DNA from: Byssochlamys sp. IMV 00236
Taxonomy: Eukaryota; Ascomycota; Eurotiomycetes; Eurotiales; Thermoascaceae
DNA length: 24,490 bases
Direction of reading: 5' to 3'
Assembly (NCBI GenBank): GCA_001931875.2
Contig: MSJH02000530.1
Coordinates: 1-24,490, forward strand
Made by a program: the position numbers and the translations under genes. The notes under the pieces are model-generated. The model had not been told where the DNA came from. It made no database searches and saw only the letters and a list, made by a program, of their open reading frames with translations. Numbering within the stretch: the stretch's first letter is position 1; each line of letters starts with the position of its first letter. Shown piece by piece: positions 13,708 through 24,115 of the stretch.

Positions 13708-14990
13708 ATGTCAACAACAAGCTCAGAAAACTATAACCAACAATTCAACTTTTTCCATTTTGATCAAGAGAGCGATTTTGGCATCGAAACAGAGGATGGA
13801 CAAAGGATCAAGAAGAAAAAGAGACCCGGTCGTAAACCTAATCCTCCAACAGTAGAAAAAAGACGAGCACAGAATAGAGCATCACAACGAGCTTATAGAG
13901 AAAGAGAGAATCAGAGAAAGCAAGAGCATGAAAAGGAAAGAATGTGTTTTCTAAAAGAGATTCAAGCTCTGAAAAGGAAACTAGCTCAAACACAGTACGA
14001 AGCAAATTACCTAAGAGCCATGGTGCTTCATCTCACATTAACCATGCTGGCAGAGAAAGGATCAGTACCTCATCTTTTTGTGGATGAAGATGCAATCAAT
14101 ACGGCTTCATATGATATAAAGCAAACTACATTGAGCAATCCTCCTTTACTCGAGATAATCCTAGAAAATAAGCGTATTGTTGATTTGACCCAAGCTTTAT
14201 ACAACATTTGCCAAGTGAAAAATGCCGTGCACCATAAAAAAAAGTTTTACAAGTTCCCACAGGATTATGTTCCCTTGAACAGCGAGTCTCAGCAGATTGA
14301 AACCACTTTTCCGACACAGCCATTAGATCCAAAATTAGGGTTTAATCAACAACAACAAGAAGAAGAAGAAGCCCTCTTGGCTGATACTCTAGCAACACAG
14401 GAGGAAGACGAGATGAGGACGACAGAACAAAATCAATTGACTATACACAAGAAACCGCTCAAGGGTGTCATCTTACAGTCCCCTTCTCTCAAGACAGCCG
14501 ATGATTTTGTTCATATGCCGCCTTTGCAAGCAGTACATATCACAAAGCTTCAACTGAAAATAGCGAGCATCATGGGACCAAACACTCAACTGGCTTTAGC
14601 TCCGAGTAAGTGTGATCTGGTGGAATTTCTCTTTTATAACATGTATTATAAATAGCCACCTTACAGAAGCTCATTCCTCATGACCTGAGAATAGACTATA
14701 TTCCCGGGCCCTCGCTAAGAGACAGAATGATCTTATTTCAGGACTATTTTGATGTAGATGAATGCTTTCAGCATTTGACTCAGAGTACCGTCTTCACTGG
14801 TGGAGATGTCCGTGTACCCAGGAATTGGCGTACAGGCTCAGATTATACCTCCAAGTTTTGGTTTTGTGCTCATGAATTTATCGATGATCCAGGCTTTCGA
14901 CCGATGGCAAGTGCTTGTAACAGCGTTTTAGAACTGTTAAAGGAGAAAGGGTCTATGGACAGAAACGAGCTGACTTCGACTCCTCTTTGA
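13708..14990 (+). CDS. bZIP transcription factor with DUF3425 domain
   Basis: Two exons (13708-14605, 14656-14990), intron 50 bp, 410 residues. Residues 36-70 form a strongly basic region with the fungal Pap1/Yap-like signature NRASQRAYRER (56-66). A leucine-zipper-type coiled coil follows (about 73-108). The middle (200-260) is Gln/Glu-rich. The C-terminus (about 290-410) matches the DUF3425 pattern found after fungal bZIPs, including TLQKLIPHDLRIDYIPGPSL and LRDRMILF. It would bind DNA as a dimer in the nucleus; target genes are unknown. The C-terminal cysteines resemble neither a clear n-CRD nor c-CRD, so oxidative-stress sensing is not claimed. Residues 324-410 and the 3' flank lie inside a perfect inverted repeat whose other arm is at 18259-18910. 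Confidence 0.9.
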
Positions 14991-15059
14991 GTAAACTTGT
15001 GTGTATTTTATTTATTGTATTTGAGTAAATAAGGACGGCATATAACAACAGGGACATGA

Positions 15060-15097
<38 letters not shown>

Positions 15098-15371
15098 ATG
15101 CGTCATGGTTTACACAAGTATCGCGTATTACTTTACTGATTTGATCCCTTTATGCTCCTATAAATAAAATAAAAAAAGAGAGATCATGTGAACACAAGCC
15201 TTTATTGTTCTCTTTCTTTCTTTCTTCATAGCTAAAGCAACATCGTACAATGGCTTCACTAACTAAAAATAAATTCTACACCTTTTCTTCTTTATTCTCT
15301 ATTAAAGAACAGCGGGTTAAACCTCCCCCTTCTGATCATCTCTAAAATTAGCAAGTGAATACTTAAAAATA
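14720..15371 (+). repeat. Left arm of a 652-bp perfect inverted repeat
   Basis: Every base I compared between 14720 and 15371 matches the reverse complement of 18259-18910; paired coordinates always sum to 33630, so there is no indel. The arm holds the last 87 codons of the bZIP gene, its 3' UTR, an A34 tract (15062-15095), a (CTTT)n run (about 15208-15226) and further noncoding DNA. The match stops at G14719 against A18911 and at C15372 against A18258. The 381 bp after the stop contain no other gene. Confidence 0.97.
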
Positions 15372-15547
15372 CGCTTTTAGATACGCTTTCTCCAGAGCTG
15401 AACCCGATAGAACAATTTTGGTCAGTGGCAAAGAGCAAAGTGAAGTGTCATAGGTTTTTGCAGGAAGACTCTTTATCAAAGAGAATCGCGGAAGCTTGCG
15501 ACAGCGTTGAAAAAGGCCATTTCAAAAGTTTATTTTCATATTCTTAA
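15372..15547 (+). mobile_element. DDE transposase C-terminal remnant (Tc1/mariner-IS630 like)
   Basis: The frame from 15380 to the TAA at 15545-15547 reads SPELNPIEQFWSVAKSKVK and continues for about 55 residues (RIAEACDSV further on). This is the hallmark block around the third catalytic acidic residue (the Glu in NPIEQFW) of DDE_3-type transposases of the Tc1/mariner/IS630 superfamily. The two upstream Asp residues and the DNA-binding domain are absent, so it is a dead fragment. Its recognisable homology begins within about 20 bp of the left arm's breakpoint, so the element was cut by, or used as the junction for, the rearrangement. No terminal inverted repeat or TA duplication is recognisable at either end. 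Confidence 0.8.
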
Positions 15548-15722
15548 TAGTGCTGGGATATTCGAAACAAAGAGTCTATGTAATAATCATTAACTTATTG
15601 GTACAAAAAAAAGAAAAGGACGAGAGTCTTCCCAGTGGCTAAGGAGCTGTCATGAAGAAGTACAGACCTTTTTTACTAATGGATAAGGGGGAGGGGGCAG
15701 TGTAGTTGTGACGCAGAGGCTA
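15548..15722. other. Spacer between transposase remnant and unknown ORF
   Basis: 175 bp with no gene. It includes an A-run (about 15605-15618) and a G-rich tract (about 15687-15700). Confidence 0.4.
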
Positions 15723-16214
15723 TCATTGTTGAATGTTTTTGTTTTGCTTTCTTTTTGAAAACAAGGTAACCAAGGTTGGCGCGAAGACTTTCGGCGGTCG
15801 AATATCGTTTGAACAGGCCCATGTCTCATCCTTTTTCCAGCAATCTTTCCATTCCATTGTTTTAGTAGTTCGGCTGGCATAAAATTGCTTGACTAACGTC
15901 TTTTCTTTTTCCAGCTCTTGTGGCGTGACTCGTGTATCTGACGAAGGATGGTCTAAAGGGAGGTTTTCTGGCGTTTCTAATGATGATTGCCTGGATTGAG
16001 ACGATTCTTGTTCCACAGATGAATACTTGCGCTTGAGTTTCTTGTTATGAGTAATACCTTGATTCAAATCCCTGATTGCGCGTCGCGTGTCGGGAATATC
16101 GGCGATCAACTTTACTTTGCTTCGTTCCAAGAGCTTGATATTGGTTGAACAGATAGTATGTAAGTTGTTAGCGTAGTTTGATTCGAATTGCAAAGCAGAT
16201 ACATACTCCATCAT
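15723..16214 (-). CDS. Unrecognised protein in the inverted-repeat loop
   Basis: I do not recognise this protein. The frame encodes 163 residues from ATG 16214 (MMEYVSALQFESNYANN...) to TGA 15723, and stays open upstream to 16283, adding a sensible-looking segment CTYSPKRPNHEHLYHLA. A first exon or an upstream start lost in decay is therefore possible. The protein is hydrophilic: helical start, a stretch with DIPDTRRAIRDLNQG, a Lys/Arg patch (LKRKYSS) followed by a Ser/Gln/Pro/Glu-rich linker, a Trp-containing block (MEWKDCWKKDETWAC), and a basic C-terminus. Amino-acid use looks like a real protein and not noise. The surroundings (transposase remnant, MITE-like repeat) suggest a repeated or transposon-carried gene, or a decayed single-copy one. 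Confidence 0.45.
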   Translation of the reverse strand: MMEYVSALQFESNYANNLHTICSTNIKLLERSKVKLIADIPDTRRAIRDLNQGITHNKKLKRKYSSVEQESSQSRQSSLETPENLPLDHPSSDTRVTPQELEKEKTLVKQFYASRTTKTMEWKDCWKKDETWACSNDIRPPKVFAPTLVTLFSKRKQNKNIQQ

Positions 16215-16746
16215 GGCGAGGTGGTATAAGTGTTCATGGTTGGGTCGCTTGGGTGAGTATGTGCAAAAGAAGACGCTTGTTGCTCAATCAGGAAACGTGA
16301 CAATGCCAGCAATGGATCCAGCGTCGATGTTGTTGCAAAGCGGTTTCTGCAGTGCTGTTTGGCGAGACCATGTAGCAAACTTTTGCCCAAGCATTGCAAG
16401 GATATTCCAAGAGCCACAGTTTTAAGCGCGATGATGTGAACTCGGTCCCAAAGGATCTGGGAGTTACTTTTGAAATGCAAAAAACCAGCGTCACTGGTTT
16501 GCTGGAATATAGCTGAATGATTTGAAGACAGTAGGAATTGACAAGTTAAATGATGGCCCCGTTCACAACATCCTGGAGTCTAATAAGGAAGGGTGGCAGG
16601 GGATAACCGTGGGATGTACACAACATCACTTTTTGTGCCGTTTTTCCATTCCGTTTCAGCGGTCGTGTACGTGCCACTTGGTACTTCCAGTGTTGAAGCC
16701 GTCACTGGATCAATAACACTTTGTATTTTTAAAAGGAAAACACTAC

Positions 16747-16796
16747 ATGCACGAAAAAATTCACGAAAGAATGAATTAGCTAACTTTTTCGTGCAT
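16747..16796. repeat. 12-bp foldback related to the MITE termini
   Basis: ATGCACGAAAAA (16747-16758) is the exact reverse complement of TTTTTCGTGCAT (16785-16796). The right half is the terminal repeat of the adjacent MITE-like element, so the left half may be the end of a second, abutting element copy. Confidence 0.6.
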
Positions 16797-17229
16797 AAAA
16801 GAAAGTGTACACTATGCGCGCGAGGAAATCTACTACAGACACAACCTGTAATATCGTCAACGAACCTTTTCAATGTGCAGCGTCAAACTAAACCTGTTCA
16901 GAGAACAGACATTTTTCTATCCTCCTTGGTATAGAGTATGAATTTATCTTTCAAGAAGAAAGAGAGATAAAAAAGAAATGTGGTCATTGCTGTATTTTGA
17001 TTTTTTTATGTTGTCAGTTTGATCAACAAAGAACCTAAATCATTCAAGTGTAATTATAAAGAATATCCCACTGGACAGTCTTAGGCCAGTCGGCGCATTT
17101 TGTAATGTCAAGTTGTAAAGTGACGCCACATGTAGTACCTCATGGAAGCGCCCGTAGCATTAACCTTCTCGTGGATTTCCTTGTGTGCGTAGTGTACACT
17201 TTCTTATATGCACGAAAAAATTAGCTAAT
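16775..17229. mobile_element. MITE-like element, about 51-bp terminal inverted repeats
   Basis: 16775-16825 matches the reverse complement of 17179-17229 with only a handful of mismatches; the core includes TTTTTCGTGCATA and AAGAAAGTGTACACTA. The element spans 455 bp and encodes no protein I recognise. ATTAGCTAA stands at both outer edges (16775-16783, 17221-17229). Because TTAGCTAA is palindromic it could be part of the inverted repeats or a 9-bp target-site duplication, which would fit a Mutator-like (MULE) nonautonomous element. An 8-bp reading would suggest hAT. Confidence 0.65.
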
Positions 17230-18258
17230 GCTCAGCCTGTCTGAACCTGGTAAATTGTCGCCTGGTAATTCAAAGGTAAGGAGGTTGTGCTCCTCATTGT
17301 ATATAAAGAGAAACATAAAACCTAATAGGTGAATGACAACAAAATGAACTCGGTAATGTCCTAAAAGTTACCTTCAATAACACTTTTCATGAGTAAACGA
17401 AAAAAAAATACGTTGACAAGGTGAGAAAAAAGAGATAAGTGCGCTTTTGAAAACACTGCATTCAAAAGCTTGAATATCAGATCGTATTCATAAAGTTTTA
17501 AAAAAGTAGGAAAGTCGCGAAATTTGGGCGCCGGAATGCGATATTAGAGACGAGAGAGGATTTGTTATTACAAACAGCATCATTTATAAGAAAAAAGAAT
17601 GACTGCATGAACTTACCACGACCAAAGAGAATTGGGCATGTCGCGTTTATAAGAATAATGCATTTTGTGGTCAGCCCTTCCTTTTTGTTTCTTTCTTCAA
17701 ATAATACTTTACAAGTTGAACTGTTTATAAGGTAAACGCGATATATATGCTACTTGCTGTGCAAATGGAATTGCTTACCTCATTAACTGGGAAGTTGTAG
17801 TGCAAATCTGTAGTGCAAGTAGCAAAACCCGTGTTTTCGCGTGTGCGTAGTGTTTCCCTTTTGCAGTGCCCCTGGTATTACTCAAAAGAAACTGGGGCGG
17901 AAGTAAAGATAGTTGGATCACGAATAAGTCATGGCTCATTTGAACTATCGTATTTTAGCCGTGCTTTTCTACAACTTGTGCTGCCTGCAAGGGCTTTGGT
18001 AGGACAAGCATATTTAAGATACAGTGAAGATGTATGTGCATAATAGGGCTGCAATTATTTTTTTTAAAACTTGATGTCTATTATTTACAGTAAACAAACT
18101 TTACCTTTTTTTTCTCTCTTTTTCTCTCCCTCCGACACAGAAAGCCACACACACACACGTAAAGACGCGTCAGAAATGAAGCAATAAGAAACAAAAAAAA
18201 ATCATTTGCTTTTTTAAGAGTAACACATTATGCAAAAGTACGCGACGTTACAAAAGGA

Positions 18259-18532
18259 TATTTTTAAGTATTCACTTGCTAATTTTAGAGATGATCAGAA
18301 GGGGGAGGTTTAACCCGCTGTTCTTTAATAGAGAATAAAGAAGAAAAGGTGTAGAATTTATTTTTAGTTAGTGAAGCCATTGTACGATGTTGCTTTAGCT
18401 ATGAAGAAAGAAAGAAAGAGAACAATAAAGGCTTGTGTTCACATGATCTCTCTTTTTTTATTTTATTTATAGGAGCATAAAGGGATCAAATCAGTAAAGT
18501 AATACGCGATACTTGTGTAAACCATGACGCAT

Positions 18533-18570
<38 letters not shown>

Positions 18571-18910
18571 TCATGTCCCTGTTGTTATATGCCGTCCTTA
18601 TTTACTCAAATACAATAAATAAAATACACACAAGTTTACTCAAAGAGGAGTCGAAGTCAGCTCGTTTCTGTCCATAGACCCTTTCTCCTTTAACAGTTCT
18701 AAAACGCTGTTACAAGCACTTGCCATCGGTCGAAAGCCTGGATCATCGATAAATTCATGAGCACAAAACCAAAACTTGGAGGTATAATCTGAGCCTGTAC
18801 GCCAATTCCTGGGTACACGGACATCTCCACCAGTGAAGACGGTACTCTGAGTCAAATGCTGAAAGCATTCATCTACATCAAAATAGTCCTGAAATAAGAT
18901 CATTCTGTCT
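18259..18910 (-). repeat. Right arm of the 652-bp perfect inverted repeat
   Basis: Reverse complement of 14720-15371 without a mismatch in my reading, including a T34 run (18535-18568) equal in length to the A34 of the left arm. Outside the arm the sequences are unrelated. This arm has no promoter or first exon of the bZIP gene. Between 18259 and 18639 it holds only the duplicated 3' flank. Confidence 0.97.
18640..18910 (-). pseudogene. 5'-truncated bZIP/DUF3425 gene fragment
   Basis: Exact copy of the last 87 codons (residues 324-410) of the bZIP gene at 13708-14990, on the opposite strand. It starts mid-exon at AGACAGAATG and lacks the DNA-binding region, zipper and promoter. The copied frame has an ATG (18901-18903) and no internal stop, so an 87-residue DUF3425 C-terminal peptide could be made if transcribed, but nothing in the sequence argues for that. 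It is best read as a duplicated gene end. Confidence 0.93.
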
Positions 18911-19308
18911 TTTAAAAAATGTTCAATTGGCTGTGGAATGATTGTACAAGTGAGAACTTATATGTGCCAATGTAAAATCAATCTCTTGGGTTTTGTTCTT
19001 TACTATCATAAAGTAGAGCAATACATCAAGGAATGCCTTTAGAGAAAAGAATACATAATGATTATTCAAGCCATATCTCAGCCCAGAATGATAATATTAA
19101 AAACGCATCAGCCTATGTCATTGGTGTCATGTGTACAGGGGAAACACATTGACCAAGTCCTTCTCTCTCTATTTTTAAAGCCGTTTACCAAATGTAGAAG
19201 ATGGCTTTCTCTGTGAGAGGCGTTCGAAAAGAGTATAAATACAATAGCAAAGGAAAAGAGGAATTTTATTATCAACACATTTCTCTCTTCTATTCAAATC
19301 TAATCAAC
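18911..19308 (+). promoter_or_regulatory. Promoter of the secreted Kre9-like gene
   Basis: 398 bp from the edge of the right arm to the ATG at 19309. A strong TATA box, GAGTATAAATAC, lies at 19231-19242, about 70 bp before the start codon. The leader after it is A-rich, then pyrimidine-rich (CTCTCTTCTATTC) up to ATCAACATG. A CT-run lies at about 19161-19172. The inverted-repeat breakpoint is less than 400 bp upstream, so the rearrangement may have replaced distal promoter sequence. Confidence 0.6.
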
Positions 19309-19731
19309 ATGTCTCGCACTTTGTTCTCTCTTCTTGTTCTCTTCATCATCGCTACCGCTACTACTGTCTTGGCTGCTCCTGCTGATGCCTGCAGAGGTTT
19401 CCGCATCACATCTCCTACTTTATCTGGTTTACAATGGACAGCCGGTCAATGTTATCAAGTCTCTTATGATATTGGCGCCAACCCACCCAGCAGTAGCTAC
19501 ACTGTCTCGGTTGATCTTTACAATGCCAGCAACAACAAGAAGGTTGCTTCTTTGGTCAAGAATGAGCCAACAAGTTCCATTGGTGCCACAAAACCCTTCA
19601 ATATGGATGCTCCTTCTACAGGCACCTACTATTATTTAGTTATCTTTAACAATGGCAAGGGATGTGCTCCCAAAAAGTCTGTTACCTTCCATGTCACCTA
19701 TAACCCTAATTCTCCTCCTGCTACTTGTTAA
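19309..19731 (+). CDS. Small secreted Kre9/KNH-like (Ser-Thr-rich GPI family) protein
   Basis: Single exon, 140 residues. Residues 1-22 are a textbook signal peptide (hydrophobic core LFSLLVLFIIATATT, cleavage near VLAAPA). The mature part is one beta-sandwich-like domain with ITSPTLSGLQWTAGQCYQVS near its start and a Tyr-rich YYYLVIF strand, the pattern of the Kre9/Knh1 N-terminal (PF10342) family tied to fungal cell-wall glucan. Four cysteines (28, 48, 119, 140) could pair. NAS at 72-74 is an N-glycosylation site. There is no C-terminal GPI tail, so it should be free or wall-bound. The start at 19309 is preferred over in-frame ATG 19201, which lies upstream of the TATA box. AATAAA follows at 19751-19756. 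Confidence 0.85.
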   Translation: MSRTLFSLLVLFIIATATTVLAAPADACRGFRITSPTLSGLQWTAGQCYQVSYDIGANPPSSSYTVSVDLYNASNNKKVASLVKNEPTSSIGATKPFNMDAPSTGTYYYLVIFNNGKGCAPKKSVTFHVTYNPNSPPATC

Positions 19732-19820
19732 ATAACAATATTGTAATAATAATAAATATCTATATCCTCCATATTATAACAATTTGTTGTGTAAAGTCTG
19801 TGTGTCTATTCCCTTTCTCT

Positions 19821-19862
<42 letters not shown>
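19821..19862 (+). repeat. T42 homopolymer between convergent 3' ends
   Basis: A run of about 42 T lies between the Kre9-like gene and the GATA-factor stop at 19873. It would be read as a poly-A tract within the 3' flank of the minus-strand gene. Confidence 0.9.
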
Positions 19863-19872
19863 CCTTTTTCTG

Positions 19873-21115
19873 TTATTGCTGTTTCCACTGGTAGATTCTC
19901 AGTGGAGTTGTTGTCGTATGTTGACTGCTATCCATATCTGTTGACTCTTGTTCATTCTTGATGGTTGGTGTATAATTACTGATAATCTTGAACTCTTTTC
20001 TTGTATTATGACTTGTACCACTAGAAGATGCTTCTATTCTGTTTGCACTCTCCAAATTTCTATTGAAACCGTATTTTGGATCGATGAGTATAAATGGGTA
20101 ATTTTCAGGAAAAGTAGGCTTTGCATGTGTATTGACAAGTGCTCCATTGTCATCTTTCTGTCCTTGACCCAATAACATGTAATTTGCAGTTTGAGCCCCT
20201 ATTGCTCCTTTACGTACCAACTTTGCATAATCTAATAACAATCAGATAATCGTATGATCATTTCTATTTCATATTTACGTAGACCACATGCATTACATAA
20301 CGTTCTTGCTCCGTCAGGGCCACGACGCCATTCAGGTGTCTCTGTTGTTCCGCAAGAATGACATTTATGGCCAAGTACGTTTTGTTTCTATATATTTAAG
20401 ATAAGCGGTGGTTGTTTTATCATATTATCATATCATCATATATACATGTTTCTTATGACATTTATAGATGCGATGGTTATTCCTAGCTTGTCTTATAATT
20501 TCATAGTCATATTGCTTATTTTCCTAAATGATATATATATATTTAATAAAATAGCTCTCTTTTTTTCGTTTTATTTTACACCACTTGACTGAATACTTGT
20601 AGTCTTGATAATTGTCAAGGCTTGTTCTGTGTTATTTGTCACTTTGTTATTATTACTTTCGACGTCTTTTGCTGTTTGTTGTACATTAGCAAACAGGTTT
20701 TCTGCAAGCTTGCATAAATTATCGATTATCGTCTCTCGCTTTTCCATTGTAATGAACCTGTGTTGAGCCTGTAAATATTTTACGTGGTCGTATAGGTCAG
20801 AGCATTGGTTTTGAATCTAGAAAACTGTCAAATTAGTTTATTTGGCTTTTTGATATATTTGAACATACTGTCTGTATGGATCCCATAAACTCTGCTGCAG
20901 TTGGCGTTGCTGCTGCTGATTGACTGGTTGAATTGGTCATCCTAACATGATTTGTTTGTCAACAATGAGAGTTTGAATAATATTGTTCTTTTTTTTTTTT
21001 TATGTCTAGTGTGTATATTTATGTGTGTATATATAAATTGACTTATTTACATGTTTGATGATCCTGATGCTTCACTGCTATCAAGTGGGCTAGAGCACAA
21101 GTCATTTATATTCAT
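19873..21115 (-). CDS. GATA-type zinc-finger transcription factor
   Basis: Six exons (21051-21115, 20869-20941, 20580-20816, 20446-20523, 20279-20387, 19873-20231) join in phase to 306 residues. Residues 1-45 are Ser/Ala/Thr-rich. About 46-140 is a helical, coiled-coil-like part ([19 protein letters not shown]). At 160-185 stands one zinc finger, C-X2-C-X18-C-X2-C, with the core [20 protein letters not shown] followed by HYAKLVRK. The X18 loop resembles WC-2 and plant-type GATA fingers more than the X17 AreA type, but there is no PAS domain. The C-terminal third is disordered, with the short motif [15 protein letters not shown]. It should bind GATA sites in the nucleus; the regulon is unknown. 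Start: first ATG that keeps phase through the 109-bp first intron, the longest in this gene. Confidence 0.87.
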
Positions 21116-21220
21116 GATTGGCAAAAGAAAAAAAGGATATGCTGACTGAGATCAAAAAAGGATCCTTAATTTATTTACATTTTATTATACGCATGCGCGC
21201 CCACATTTACATATCCCCTT

Positions 21221-23706
<2,486 letters not shown>

Positions 23707-24115
23707 TGATTATATAGTATGATTTGTAAAAAGTAAAAAGTAAAGAGTATATTAGGTGTCGAGACAAAGGGAGGGTAGAAAGAGAGAAAACGTAGGGTAT
23801 AAAATACAATCAAAATACACACATACACACACACACCGTGCGTGCGTGTGTGTGCGCGCGCGCGCTAAACAAAAAAAGAAAACTCAGACCTAACCACCAC
23901 CGAAATGATGACGTAAAGGCTCTGGGCCAATCAAAGTGGCTGTGAAGTGGCTTGATAACCACCAGAGGTTGATTCTCTTTTTAGAGAGGGATGTTTTGAT
24001 AAGATACTATAATTTGACTCTACATAAGACACCAGGATGGAGTGAATATTCAAAGCAGCATTTATATCCCTTTGCCATACCTATTATTACTCATTAAAAC
24101 TAATACTCCTATCAT
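23707..24115 (-). promoter_or_regulatory. YME1 promoter region with CRE-like and CCAAT motifs
   Basis: 409 bp between the YME1 start and the stop of the next minus-strand gene. It contains TGACGTAA (23909-23916), a CRE/ATF-type bZIP site, and CCAAT (23927-23931), about 200-225 bp before the YME1 ATG. An alternating CA/GT/GC tract lies at 23816-23865. These motifs are short and may be chance. Confidence 0.45.
23816..23865. repeat. CA/GT/GC alternating purine-pyrimidine tract
   Basis: About 50 bp of nearly uninterrupted alternation: CA repeats, then CGTGCGTG, GTGTGTGTG and a GC8-like end. Its halves are mutually complementary, so it can also fold back. Z-DNA formation is plausible. Confidence 0.85.

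Larger units (their letters stand above)
16284..18258. other. Transposon-derived loop, no confident gene
   Basis: About 2 kb without a gene I can defend. Open frames of 60-113 codons exist on both strands (for example 16211-16480 minus, 16593-16934 plus, 17813-18043 plus), but none shows a known domain or a clean splice path, and several overlap each other antisense. The base composition looks less AT-rich than the flanking spacers. It contains the MITE-like element at 16775-17229, a small foldback at 16747-16796, and a second copy of GTGTGCGTAGTGT (17841-17853; first at 17183-17195), which may mark a degraded third terminus. A perfect 9-bp hairpin lies at 17443-17469. Confidence 0.5.

Noticed and set aside
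16593..16934. 113-codon plus-strand frame in the loop
   Set aside because: It runs into the MITE-like terminal repeat, is overlapped by an equally long antisense frame, and shows no domain.
17813..18043. 76-codon plus-strand frame
   Set aside because: No recognisable domain, no splice context; it includes the word shared with the MITE terminus, so it is likely repeat-derived.
18259..18910. Right arm as a processed (reverse-transcribed) copy of the bZIP mRNA, suggested by the A34 tract
   Set aside because: The A34 is present in both arms and identity continues about 276 bp beyond it into flanking DNA. A retrocopy would end at its poly-A, and the left arm would lack one in the genome.
14720..18910. 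The arms as terminal inverted repeats of one large transposon
   Set aside because: The left arm is the native end of an otherwise intact gene and begins mid-exon; the outer edges show no target-site duplication that I can see. Not fully excluded if the element captured the gene end.
19201..19308. Upstream in-frame ATG for the Kre9-like protein
   Set aside because: It lies before a strong TATA box (19231-19242) and would bury the signal peptide inside the protein.
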